From an uncultured Bacilli bacterium (lineage in GTDB: Bacteria; Bacillota_I; Bacilli_A; RF39; UBA660), in NCBI GenBank assembly GCA_947585665.1, contig CANPXE010000012.1:1-50608 (forward strand): 50,608 nucleotides of DNA. Direction: 5' to 3'. Each line of letters starts with the position of its first letter. Within the stretch, counting starts at the first letter, position 1. Under the pieces are notes generated by a model. The model was not told the origin of the DNA, did no database searches, and saw nothing but the letters and a program-made list of their open reading frames with translations. The position numbers and the translations under genes were made by a program. Positions 42,099 to 50,590 of the stretch are shown one piece after another.

Positions 42099-42128
42099 TA
42101 AATATTTTTATACTTATTGATAATTGCT
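42080..42128 (-). terminator. Terminator after the 120-aa membrane protein gene
   Basis: Long imperfect stem AGCAATTATCAATA / TATTGATAGTTGCT followed by TTTTTTT on the minus strand. Confidence 0.85.
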
Positions 42129-42134
42129 GGCATA

Positions 42135-42497
42135 TTATTTAGTTTTAACTTTAACTTGTTGTGATTCTAATAAGTTTTGTTTTACATTCTTATTCCATTT
42201 ATTAGTAAATTTAGCAAGTCCAACACAAACTAATGTAGCAGCACCATAAGATACTGTATCAATAAAGGTAAATTGTGGATAAATCATAGTTGCAACACCA
42301 TTTAATCCATACCAAGCAGCACCAGCTGTAGAAAGGACAAAAGCAGCTTTTGAAGTATAGAATAATCCTTTATTAAATTTAACACGACCATTATTTAATT
42401 TTAAACCATCACAATTAACAGTTACACGTTCTGGTGCTTCTGTTTTTTTAACTTGTACATCTTTTAACATATCATTAAAACTTGAATTATAAGCCAT
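42135..42497 (-). CDS. Small two-TM protein, paralogue A
   Basis: 120 residues. N-terminal about 45 soluble residues, then GRVKFNKGLFYTSKAAFVLS leading into two hydrophobic segments (about residues 50-70 and 78-96) and a basic C-terminus (NKWNKNVKQNLLES). No known family. It resembles the next gene upstream (42611-42892) in the G-[RK]-[VI]-K-x-N-K motif and two-TM hairpin. Strong promoter and GGGGG-type ribosome site suggest high expression. Confidence 0.7.
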   Translation of the reverse strand: MAYNSSFNDMLKDVQVKKTEAPERVTVNCDGLKLNNGRVKFNKGLFYTSKAAFVLSTAGAAWYGLNGVATMIYPQFTFIDTVSYGAATLVCVGLAKFTNKWNKNVKQNLLESQQVKVKTK

Positions 42498-42547
42498 AAT
42501 AATAACCCCCTTTATTTATAAATGTCATACCATCTAAATATGCACTA

Positions 42548-42576
42548 ATTATACCATAAAATAACTAAAAAGTCAA
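42548..42576 (-). promoter_or_regulatory. Promoter of paralogue A
   Basis: TTGACT (42576-42571), 17-nt spacer, TATAAT (42553-42548) preceded by GG. Confidence 0.85.
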
Positions 42577-42595
42577 TTTTATAAGATATTTAATA

Positions 42596-42619
42596 AACAA
42601 AAAGAAGAATTTATCTTCT
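42596..42619 (-). terminator. Terminator after paralogue B
   Basis: AGAAGA / TCTTCT stem followed by TTTTTG on the minus strand. Confidence 0.7.
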
Positions 42620-42892
42620 TACTTTTTGTCTTGATTCAACGATACTATCAATTTTTGCTTTATCTTGATCTTCTTGTCCAGCAAAAATTTGTGGAACAAG
42701 AGCAGCAGCTGCTCCTAATCCAGTACTAACTAATGGTGTAACATAACTACCATATCCTGTAAATATTTTAGCACCAAATAAACCAATACTAGCAGCCATA
42801 AGAACTACACCAGTATAACTACAAGCATTGAAGAATTTTTTATTTGCTTTTATTTTTCCGTATCTAGTTTCAATAGTCTCAAATTTATCCAT
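42611..42892 (-). CDS. Small two-TM protein, paralogue B
   Basis: 93 residues. YGKIKANKKFFNACSYTGVV leads into two hydrophobic segments rich in Ala and Gly (about residues 25-45 and 50-70), followed by a charged tail (EDQDKAKIDSIVESRQKVRR). Similar layout to paralogue A but shorter at the N-terminus. RBS AAGGGGGATAATGAT. No family recognised; the Ala/Gly-rich helices could pack into oligomers. Confidence 0.7.
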   Translation of the reverse strand: MDKFETIETRYGKIKANKKFFNACSYTGVVLMAASIGLFGAKIFTGYGSYVTPLVSTGLGAAAALVPQIFAGQEDQDKAKIDSIVESRQKVRR

Positions 42893-42923
42893 ATCATTAT
42901 CCCCCTTCGATAAATATGTCTAG

Positions 42924-42952
42924 ATTATAACACATTTCCCAAAAAAAAGCAA
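42924..42952 (-). promoter_or_regulatory. Promoter of paralogue B
   Basis: TTGCTT (42952-42947), 17-nt spacer, TATAAT (42929-42924) with an extended TG; overlaps the YitT terminator T-run. Confidence 0.75.
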
Positions 42953-42971
42953 GTTTTTTAAGATGACTTGC
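42941..42971 (-). terminator. Terminator after yitT-like gene
   Basis: GCAAGT / ACTTGC stem followed by TTTTTTTTGG on the minus strand; includes the stop codon. Confidence 0.75.
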
Positions 42972-43854
42972 TCTTTTTACTTTTTTTAATACGATTCATT
43001 GCTGTCGTTGATTTAATATGATTACCAATTATTTCTGATACATCAAATATTGTGACAAAGGCTGAACTGTCCTCTTCATCAACAATTCTTTTTATTTCAG
43101 GAACTTCTAAACGAGTTACGACAACATATAAAATTGATTTACTTCCAGTTATTAAACCTGTTCCTTCTAACAAAGTACAAGTACGACCTAAACGACGATA
43201 AATGGTTTCAGCAAGCGATGTACCATTTTCTGAAATAATCATTACAGATTTTACTTTCTCTAAACCATCATTGACAAAATCAATTATTTTAAAAGTTATA
43301 AAATAAGTAAGTAATGAATATAATGCTCGATTAGCACCAAACATAAATCCCGCTATGGCAAAAATAATTAAATTAAACATCAAAACAATTTGTCCAACAG
43401 ATAATGAAGTATTTTTACTAATGACAATAGCAACTGATTCTGTTCCATCAACACAACCACCACATTTAATGATTAAACCAACACCAATTCCTAATAAAAC
43501 ACCACCATATACCATTGCTAGAAGAATATCGCTAGTAATTATTGGCATTGATTCAAAAACTTCCAAAAGAATTGAGAATAAAGCCATACTATATATAGCT
43601 TTTATTAAAAAATGTTTCCCTAAATTGCGATAACCTATATATATAAATGGAATATTAATACAAAAAATTAAAATACCTAACTTTATTTTAGTCAATTTAT
43701 TAATAATTATTGAAATACCTGTAATACCACCATCTAATATGGAATTAGGAACGAGAAATTGGCGTAAAGCAATTGCCGCTAAACAAGCTCCTATTGACAT
43801 TCCAATAAATTGCAATAATAAAAATAAAAAATGATTTTTCTTTAGTTTTGCCAT
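42958..43854 (-). CDS. YitT family membrane protein (DUF161 + DUF2179)
   Basis: 298 residues from the ATG at 43854; an in-frame GTG at 43866 is the alternative. Five or more TM segments with the YitT motifs PNSILDGGITGISII and GLIIKCGGCVDGTESVA, then a cytoplasmic DUF2179 domain (VMIISENGTSLAETIYRRLG, IKRIVDEEDSSAFVTIFD). Family is widespread in Firmicutes; transport role suspected but unproven. Confidence 0.92.
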   Translation of the reverse strand: MAKLKKNHFLFLLLQFIGMSIGACLAAIALRQFLVPNSILDGGITGISIIINKLTKIKLGILIFCINIPFIYIGYRNLGKHFLIKAIYSMALFSILLEVFESMPIITSDILLAMVYGGVLLGIGVGLIIKCGGCVDGTESVAIVISKNTSLSVGQIVLMFNLIIFAIAGFMFGANRALYSLLTYFITFKIIDFVNDGLEKVKSVMIISENGTSLAETIYRRLGRTCTLLEGTGLITGSKSILYVVVTRLEVPEIKRIVDEEDSSAFVTIFDVSEIIGNHIKSTTAMNRIKKSKKSKSS

Positions 43855-43924
43855 AAATACAAACACCTACCTAATATAATTCTAACATTTATTTGTAAAC
43901 TATACACATTTTTCGTCTAACTTT

Positions 43925-43963
43925 ACAAAAAATAGACAAGTTTAATTAAAAACTTGTCTATTT
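43925..43963 (-). terminator. Strong terminator of the surface-protein operon
   Basis: Perfect 14-bp stem AAATAGACAAGTTT / AAACTTGTCTATTT, 6-nt loop, then a T-run on the minus strand. Confidence 0.92.
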
Positions 43964-43965
43964 GA

Positions 43966-44475
43966 TTAATCTACAAAAGGATCATCACTTTCAAGAATTC
44001 CTGTTATGACATTTGTTATATCTGCATCCTCTACTCGATTTTCTTTTTTGACACCTAACGCTCTTTGAATCCAACTATATGATTCTTGAGTTACTACTGT
44101 TACTGTTACTTTTGGTGGACATTCATCAATATCATTAAATAAAATTGTGTAATTATTATTTGTTATATTAATACTATCAACAAATTTCAAAGTAAATAAT
44201 TCAACAAATCTCTCTGTTTTAATTCTTACTGTTCCAGGAACCCCTGCTTCACAATGCATTGTTTCAGGAGCCGTTTCTCTTAGGACACCATCATAACCAA
44301 CACCTTCTATTTTTGCTAATTCATCAACCGAGTCAAGCATTGCTGCTCTTGTTACTTCTTTTAATGAATAGTAATCTTGTTCATTTTTTATTGTTATACC
44401 ACTAAATACATTAATTAGTAATATTCCTAATAAACCTAATACTAGGAATAAATATCCCCATACTGATGAATTCAT
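43966..44475 (-). CDS. Surface operon protein 3: single-TM extracytoplasmic protein
   Basis: 169 residues. Uncleaved-looking N-terminal hydrophobic helix (SVWGYLFLVLGLLGILLINVF) followed by an outside domain of about 140 residues with two cysteines (HCEAG, ECPPK). The helix resembles minor pilin or TadE-like anchors, but there is no GFxxxE or TadE motif. No family recognised. Its ATG shares one base with the stop of the giant gene (TAATG), so it is translationally coupled, and a strong terminator follows. Confidence 0.75.
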   Translation of the reverse strand: MNSSVWGYLFLVLGLLGILLINVFSGITIKNEQDYYSLKEVTRAAMLDSVDELAKIEGVGYDGVLRETAPETMHCEAGVPGTVRIKTERFVELFTLKFVDSINITNNNYTILFNDIDECPPKVTVTVVTQESYSWIQRALGVKKENRVEDADITNVITGILESDDPFVD

Positions 44476-47400
44476 TACTTACACCCCATTCCACCAGAAG
44501 TATTATTATCTTTTTGGTTGGCATCATATAAAATGGCACCATTATCATTTAATAAATGACTACAATATACTTGAGCATTTTGTTCTCTTGCTATAGCTTT
44601 TCCAATTGGACTAGATGTTGTTTTAGAACGCTCATAATTTTGGTAAGTAGTATTTACCTCATCACTATTTTTAATAGATTTAATCAAAGATGCATCCAAT
44701 TGAATTTTGTATTCATACTTATCATTAAAACCATTAGTTTCATCATAATACTTTTTACTTTGAGCATTATTATTTACACCATATTCATTAGCATCTGTAA
44801 TATATTTAGATAAATCTCCTTGCTTACCAATCCAGTTTTTTCCAGGATTTCTATTAGGGAAAGGATTATTCATATCAACAGTTCTATAAATATAGTTATC
44901 TCCCCCATCTCCAACTAAATCTGGTGGACAATTAGTTCTACAAGCAGCATATTCTTCGGCATTAATATATTCATTTTTATATAATTTATCACATTCTGTT
45001 TGACAGCATTTAACCTTGTTAGCATTTTCTAAACGACAACAATCTGCTTCACACATGATGTATCCTTCACTATTTTCATCATCGTAATTTTCTTTACAAG
45101 TAGTTGTACAAGTAGTTGATGGACAAATATCTGTCGTTTCAATTTTGTCTTCATCAACCTCAGGGCACGCTGGACATTCTTCTGGACAATATATAGAACG
45201 ACATTGAACATTAGAACCACACAACTCATCACAAGTTTGTTCATCAATTGTAGGATCAGCTTCACACTTTAATTCATATTCAAATTGACCACAAGAACCA
45301 TAATTACTCATTTTTAAAGTAAATGGAACATTATCACCATTAGGCTTAACACCATAATCATCTAATTCAATATTTTGATTAAAGGTATGAAGATTTTCTT
45401 TTCGAACACATAATCCATTATTATCTTTAACAGAATCAATACATTCTTTAAAATCATGATGAACTTTTCCCGCTGTTTCTGTATCTGCTTCTATATAACT
45501 AGATGGTAAAGCATAGAAAACATTCTTACTATAATTAGTTTTTAAACCATCTTTAGTTGTTATTATTATACCTTTTTGATTACTATTATCACATAATAAT
45601 TCTTCAGTTTTTGTGGTAGTAACATCTATTACTGATTCAACATATCTAGTACCATCTGGACATACTTTTGGATTTTCATTTACTTTTTGATTAACATTTG
45701 AAAAGACTTCAGAAGAACAAAAAACTGGCTCTAATTTTTGCTCTTTTGTTGTAGAAGTTCCAACAGAAACTTCAATATCAACAACATTTGAGTAGGTATC
45801 ATTAACATTAGTACTTGTTTCTTGAACAGCAACATTTTGAAGACGTATTTTAGCAACATCAATTACTTTAACGTCTTGAATTTGTTTTAATTCTTCAATT
45901 AAATATTCTTTTAGATTTTTATAATACTGTTCATCAGTATCATAAACATATTTTTTCCCACTTATAATTTTTTCTACTTCATTCAATCTTTTAGCAAGAG
46001 CTTTTTGATCACTTCGCAATTTAGTAGTAATTTTTTTATCATCAAGTCCAGAAATTCTATCAAGATTAACTAATTTACCACTTTCAACACTGTAATTATC
46101 AATTTTTTCCGTATCGGCAACATAAGACTTACCATCTTTAGATACCCAATTTAAAGTACATTCTTTAGAATAATTCATTTCATAACCAACATATAAATTA
46201 GCAACCCCACCAGCATTAAATTGTAGCTTTCTTTCCTCTGGTAGATTACTTAAAATAGCTTTTTCATTACAAGTAATTTTATAATATGTTGTACTAAGTT
46301 TTTTATTAGCAACAGTGTATCCTCCAGCTGCATCTTTTACACTATCTGTACGATATGTTTCTTTATCATCAAGACAAATATTAGATGACAAAGTAACAGT
46401 TGAATTACTATTTAATTCATCACATTTATTACTTTTACTCATTGAACCCCGACTGGATTCCAAACACTCATTTGCTTCTTCACCGCAACTGACATTTTGA
46501 TTAATATAACACCTGTCACTTAATGGCGCATTTTCTTCACCATATATACATTCATCAATCCATTTATCTTTTTCTTTTTTAGACTTAGAGTTAACTTCAT
46601 CAGGTACATTAGCATTACACCACGCAACAGCGCATGATCCACGAGCAGCACTACCTTGTTCCAAATCACCACAAGCCTTAAAACAAGAATTTAGACATTC
46701 TGGACAACAATCTTTTAAATACCATATAGCCATTCCCCAAGACTTATGACAAAGTGTATTTCCTGCTGTCATATCACTATAAAATCCGCCAATATAATTT
46801 AATGAATCTGAATCACCTGTAACTTCAACTGGTTTTATTGGACCATTGTTTGTAACTAATTTACCGATTGAATTAGTTTCTTTTGAATAATTACTTTGTG
46901 ATACCTTCATATGTGTAATAAAGTTTTTGCGAATAATAGTATTAGCAAGTTCAGTAACAGTTGCCATAAACCAAGTGTTTCTATTACCTCCTTGAAATAC
47001 TGACATTAATAATTCTGCAGTAATATATATATGATCACCATTCTTTAATAACTTATTATATTCAGCATTAGATAAACTAAATAATTCTTTTATCGCACTT
47101 TGATTTGTTTTCATTTTACTAAACAAGTTTTCTTGCAACCAACCAGTTCTAGTTTTAGTATCAAAAATCCACTTAGCTATTTTCCCTTTTGCTATAGCAC
47201 TAGATAAACTAAGGCTTTCTCCATCTACATTATAATTAGTACTACCAAAATATTTGTAATTTTTATTATAACTATTCCAACTGATCATCCAATCTGTATA
47301 ATATAAAACAGTTTCTTTATGACAACTTCCACTTGAAATACGATCACGCAATACATTACTTTTACTTGGATCACTGATGTATGTTGGGCTTACACTTAAA

Positions 47401-47648
47401 ATATCAATACTTTCTCCGATTTTATTATATGAATTATTTTCTTCCAAATACAATGTAATTCTTACACCACCATTTGAATCAGCACCCCAAACACAAGCAG
47501 CACCAACTCCACAAGGAACACTTGAAGAAACACCACCAGCACTACCAATACCTCCACCAGAAACACTACAACCGCCACCACATTCAGCTAAAGCAAAACT
47601 AGGCAATAAAAATATTAAAAATATTATAATAAAAAATGATTTCTTCAT
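44475..47648 (-). CDS. Surface operon protein 2: giant secreted cysteine-rich protein
   Basis: 1057 residues. Signal peptide KKSFFIIIFLIFLLPSFALA followed by a Gly/Ser-rich ECGGGCSVSGGGIGSAGG. About 47 cysteines by my count, in clusters: DCCPECLNSC and CSVAWC-like groups near residues 310-345, single spaced cysteines through the middle, and a dense block near residues 830-930 (CPEECPACPE, CTTTCKEN, CEADCC, CCQTECD). Two moderately charged helical stretches near 560-620. No C-terminal TM, LPXTG or repeat anchor, so released or held by its partners. No family recognised. Overlaps its upstream gene as ATGA and its downstream gene as TAATG. Confidence 0.75.
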   Translation of the reverse strand: MKKSFFIIIFLIFLLPSFALAECGGGCSVSGGGIGSAGGVSSSVPCGVGAACVWGADSNGGVRITLYLEENNSYNKIGESIDILSVSPTYISDPSKSNVLRDRISSGSCHKETVLYYTDWMISWNSYNKNYKYFGSTNYNVDGESLSLSSAIAKGKIAKWIFDTKTRTGWLQENLFSKMKTNQSAIKELFSLSNAEYNKLLKNGDHIYITAELLMSVFQGGNRNTWFMATVTELANTIIRKNFITHMKVSQSNYSKETNSIGKLVTNNGPIKPVEVTGDSDSLNYIGGFYSDMTAGNTLCHKSWGMAIWYLKDCCPECLNSCFKACGDLEQGSAARGSCAVAWCNANVPDEVNSKSKKEKDKWIDECIYGEENAPLSDRCYINQNVSCGEEANECLESSRGSMSKSNKCDELNSNSTVTLSSNICLDDKETYRTDSVKDAAGGYTVANKKLSTTYYKITCNEKAILSNLPEERKLQFNAGGVANLYVGYEMNYSKECTLNWVSKDGKSYVADTEKIDNYSVESGKLVNLDRISGLDDKKITTKLRSDQKALAKRLNEVEKIISGKKYVYDTDEQYYKNLKEYLIEELKQIQDVKVIDVAKIRLQNVAVQETSTNVNDTYSNVVDIEVSVGTSTTKEQKLEPVFCSSEVFSNVNQKVNENPKVCPDGTRYVESVIDVTTTKTEELLCDNSNQKGIIITTKDGLKTNYSKNVFYALPSSYIEADTETAGKVHHDFKECIDSVKDNNGLCVRKENLHTFNQNIELDDYGVKPNGDNVPFTLKMSNYGSCGQFEYELKCEADPTIDEQTCDELCGSNVQCRSIYCPEECPACPEVDEDKIETTDICPSTTCTTTCKENYDDENSEGYIMCEADCCRLENANKVKCCQTECDKLYKNEYINAEEYAACRTNCPPDLVGDGGDNYIYRTVDMNNPFPNRNPGKNWIGKQGDLSKYITDANEYGVNNNAQSKKYYDETNGFNDKYEYKIQLDASLIKSIKNSDEVNTTYQNYERSKTTSSPIGKAIAREQNAQVYCSHLLNDNGAILYDANQKDNNTSGGMGCK

Positions 47649-48373
47649 AGCTTATCTCCAATCTTTATCTTTTTCTTATCTTTAACTTTTATAATTACAA
47701 TGGAAACTAATATGATAACACAAAGCATTCCTACTAAACCTATGTATATAGCTTTTTTATTTTTATTATAAAAATTAACAAGATTATTATTTTCTTCTCT
47801 TTCTAATATTTGCTCTTCCTCTTTTTCTTTTTCTTCTTCTTTAGTTTGAGCATCTTTTTTAGCATCCTCTATATATTTTAAAAATTGTTCTTCAGTTATA
47901 TTTGCAACATCAATATCTTGTTTACAAATATCATATTCTTCTAATCCTTTACATTCATCTCGTTTACTATATTCATTATAATATGGTATAGATAAAGTTT
48001 TAGTAGATAGTTCCTCACGATTACAATTAGTTGAAGAACTAGCTTCTATATATATTTTATTTTTACTACCAGGGAAATAATTGTTTCTTATTAAAAGATA
48101 TCCATTTCTATCAACATCACTATAAAAATAATATCCATCATCTGTTGCTATTGCCAAATTTTTAGTAACATTTGACACCTTCACTTTATAATAATATTTA
48201 GTTGGATTAACACCAAGTTCCTCATTTTCAACTAATTCATATTCAAACTGTAAATTATTTGCTTCAATCCTTAATGCTCGCAACTCATCATTAGTGCATT
48301 CTGCTTGAACATTTGTCTTGAATAATAATATGGTTATAAGCACAACTATTAATATAAATACTTTTTTCTTCAT
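47645..48373 (-). CDS. Surface operon protein 1: membrane-anchored extracytoplasmic protein
   Basis: 242 residues. Signal peptide KKKVFILIVVLITILLF ending NVQAEC, an outside domain of about 130 residues with four or five cysteines and beta-like pattern (VNPTKYYYKVKVSNV, GYYFYSDVDRNGYLLI), an acidic helical stalk (KEEEKEKEEEQILEREE), a TM segment (AIYIGLVGMLCVIILVSIVII) and a basic cytoplasmic tail KVKDKKKIKIGDKL. Type I topology. No family recognised. First gene of the three; RBS ATAGGAGG. Confidence 0.75.
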   Translation of the reverse strand: MKKKVFILIVVLITILLFKTNVQAECTNDELRALRIEANNLQFEYELVENEELGVNPTKYYYKVKVSNVTKNLAIATDDGYYFYSDVDRNGYLLIRNNYFPGSKNKIYIEASSSTNCNREELSTKTLSIPYYNEYSKRDECKGLEEYDICKQDIDVANITEEQFLKYIEDAKKDAQTKEEEKEKEEEQILEREENNNLVNFYNKNKKAIYIGLVGMLCVIILVSIVIIKVKDKKKIKIGDKL

Positions 48374-48402
48374 AAAAGCCTCCTATCATATTATCTAATA
48401 TA

Positions 48403-48431
48403 ATTATAAATTCTTTATTGTTTTTTTGCAA
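48403..48431 (-). promoter_or_regulatory. Promoter of the surface-protein operon
   Basis: TTGCAA (48431-48426), 17-nt spacer, TATAAT (48408-48403). Confidence 0.75.
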
Positions 48432-48432
48432 T

Positions 48433-48459
48433 GAAAAAAGAGTAAATTTGATTACTCTT
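48433..48459 (-). terminator. Terminator preceding the surface-protein operon
   Basis: AAGAGTAA / TTTACTCTT stem followed by TTTTTTC on the minus strand. It lies about 300 nt after the stop of the secreted-protein gene at 48765. Confidence 0.75.
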
Positions 48460-48764
48460 GAACATAATGTATAAAATTTAAAAAGCACATAAATATATTA
48501 TTATATTTATATAATGTAATATAACTATAAATACAATCAAACAATTTTATAAATAAACTTATTATCGTAATTAATGATAATTTATAGTTATTATCAAAAT
48601 ACTCGTCATATTAAACTGTGTACGGCTTTCATAATTATATTTTTTTGGTTTTGTTTAATCTAGATTTCATATTTTTCAATAACTATAAATAGCATAAATA
48701 ACACATAATCAATTATTTTTAAAATTTTTAATTAAGTTTTATGTTAATATCAATTAAATAATTT
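48460..48764. other. AT-rich gene-free stretch with repeated ATAACTATAAA
   Basis: No open frame with a ribosome site on either strand. The motif ATAACTATAAATA occurs at 48521-48533 and 48679-48691, and inverted as TTTATAGTTAT at 48581-48591, the last inside a dyad TGATAAT-N8-ATTATCA (48575-48596). May be an operator region, a long 3' UTR or a remnant. Confidence 0.5.
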
Positions 48765-49631
48765 TTACCAAGTTCCAGTCCAACCGGCTATTGAAGGTGA
48801 AATTCGATCATAATAATCAATGCTTTCTTCATACAAAGAAACACCAACACCAGGAGCAACCATATACATTCTAGCATAATCACTACTTATTTTCTTTGTG
48901 GCGTGTGCATAGTCACCATAAGCACTTTGTGATGTAATAGTACTACTTGAATTAAGTTTTGCAACATTAAAATATAATGTTGATTCAAGCTTAGTAACAG
49001 TTCCTGTTGGCAAAGCAAAACTTGCTCCAGCACCAGTTAGATTGTATGTCATATCATTAGTTTTAGTATCCGTCGTGCAAATTTGAAGAACACAATAAGT
49101 TTGACTAAAGTGTGCATCACCAGATGTTATAACTTCTGCATCAATACCAATTCCAATGATGTCATAACTACGAGTAGATGGAAATTTTGTCCATTTTAGA
49201 TTTACTTTATAACGAAATTTTGAATCAACTTTAGATATAGTTGTTCTAAGTTCCTTATATTCAGTTTGAATTAACCCATCCATAAATCCTAAAGGTTCAA
49301 TTCCTGAATTTTTAATGTAATCTTCTTTAGATATTCTAATATCATTATCACTAATAACTCTTCCTGTTGCATCATATCTAACAATATTTACATAATAATT
49401 AGTATTATCAGAAACCAATTCACCAGTAAAATTATTATTGTATTTAAAATCATCTTCTGACATATATTTAATTTCACTCTCTGAAAATCCTAATTCTACT
49501 AAATTATTATATTCCTCTCTACTCATCTTTACACCATAGTAATTTTCGTAATAGGCGTTCCCATCAGCAAATACTACTCCTGGTATAAAAATTAGCATTG
49601 TAAAAATTAACATTATCTTCTTTTTCATCAT
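48765..49631 (-). CDS. Secreted protein of unknown function
   Basis: 288 residues from the ATG at 49631, 5 nt after GGAG. Signal peptide KKKIMLIFTMLIFIPGVVFA, then NAYYENYYGVKMSREEYNNL and LGFSESEIKYMSEDDF, an N-terminal pattern (YYGV.mS.eEY..L..LGFsE.eI) I associate with many Firmicutes secreted proteins. The rest is beta-like with two cysteines (QTYCVLQICTT) and ends SPSIAGWTGTW. No catalytic motif. Downstream of the XRE membrane regulator, same strand. Confidence 0.75.
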   Translation of the reverse strand: MMKKKIMLIFTMLIFIPGVVFADGNAYYENYYGVKMSREEYNNLVELGFSESEIKYMSEDDFKYNNNFTGELVSDNTNYYVNIVRYDATGRVISDNDIRISKEDYIKNSGIEPLGFMDGLIQTEYKELRTTISKVDSKFRYKVNLKWTKFPSTRSYDIIGIGIDAEVITSGDAHFSQTYCVLQICTTDTKTNDMTYNLTGAGASFALPTGTVTKLESTLYFNVAKLNSSSTITSQSAYGDYAHATKKISSDYARMYMVAPGVGVSLYEESIDYYDRISPSIAGWTGTW

Positions 49632-49691
49632 TTTCTCTCCTTTCATTTTTCATATTAATAAATTTAACCTATTTTGAACACTTTTTATCAT

Positions 49692-49710
49692 TCGAATTTT
49701 GTCGAATTTT
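49692..49710. repeat. Tandem 10-bp direct repeat, candidate operator
   Basis: TCGAATTTT occurs at 49692-49700 and again at 49702-49710, one helical turn apart, about 65-80 nt upstream of the secreted-protein start and directly after the XRE gene stop. Confidence 0.5.
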
Positions 49711-49720
49711 ATTCTACTGA

Positions 49721-50431
49721 CTATTTTATCTTTAACTTAACATTAAAATTAATGTTTTCTCCATCATTATTTAAAACTTCTATTTTTATAGCAAAAGCTG
49801 GAGATTTATTACTATAATTAATTGGTTCTTGTAGATTAGTAGAAATTGTTATAAAATTAAACAATTTATTAATAGTAATTTTAGAAATTTCACTTTGATA
49901 ACCATCTAAAACACGATTTTCAAAAATTGTTTTATTTTTGTAGTAAAGACTATATTTTATAGAATTACCATTAACGACATTTTTACCAAGATATCCAATA
50001 TTGTATATATGAATATAATTATTATCATTAACTGTTACTATTTCACCATCAACTAAGAAGTTACTATCAGCACTCATCAATTTATAAATATGTACTTTAT
50101 CATAATTATTTTTATAATAAATTCCCATAATTAAAGTAAAAGTTATCGATAATACTGTCAAAATTGTTAATATAATCATTAAAATATTTTTTCGTTTATG
50201 AACTAGTTCTGGTTTATCTTTTCTATCTTCACCATTTAATAATTCTGAAACTTCAATTTTTAAAATATTAGATAGTGGAATAAATAATGAAACATCAGGT
50301 AATGCTGAACCACATTCCCATTTTGAAACGGCTTTTCCAGTTACACCTAATAATTCACCTAATTCATCCTGAGTAATGTTTATCTTTTTCCTTTTCTTTT
50401 TTATATATTTTCCAATTTTACCATAATCCAT
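49721..50431 (-). CDS. Membrane-anchored XRE-family regulator
   Basis: 236 residues. N-terminal helix-turn-helix (about residues 5-65): KKINITQDELGELLGVTGKA, VSKWECGSALPDVSLFIPLS. One TM segment near residue 90 (ILMIILTILTVLSITFTLIM), then a beta-rich domain of about 130 residues that would lie outside the cell. This layout fits a one-component sensor that binds DNA from the membrane. RBS TTGAGGAG. The adjacent secreted-protein gene and the tandem repeat upstream of it are natural targets, an inference. Confidence 0.88.
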   Translation of the reverse strand: MDYGKIGKYIKKKRKKINITQDELGELLGVTGKAVSKWECGSALPDVSLFIPLSNILKIEVSELLNGEDRKDKPELVHKRKNILMIILTILTVLSITFTLIMGIYYKNNYDKVHIYKLMSADSNFLVDGEIVTVNDNNYIHIYNIGYLGKNVVNGNSIKYSLYYKNKTIFENRVLDGYQSEISKITINKLFNFITISTNLQEPINYSNKSPAFAIKIEVLNNDGENINFNVKLKIK

Positions 50432-50551
50432 AATTATGTACTCCTCAATTACTATCTAAATCACAAAAATATTTTTTTGAATATCGTAGTAATGAGATTT
50501 TTTCACAAAAAAAAGAGAAAATAACTATACTTTTATTTTGGTTGTATTATA

Positions 50552-50590
50552 AATAGTGTTGGTGAGAAATCTCTTCACTATTTTTTATTT
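50552..50590 (+). terminator. Hairpin with T-run near window end
   Basis: AATAGTG / CACTATT stem with an inner GAGA / TCTC pairing, then TTTTTATTT on the plus strand. It could end a plus-strand transcript or shield the XRE gene; its gene is not visible. Confidence 0.5.

Noticed and set aside
47377..47685. Plus-strand open frame of 102 codons opposite the giant Cys-rich gene
   Set aside because: Low-complexity Pro-rich antisense of the Gly-rich N-terminus; no ribosome site and no family.
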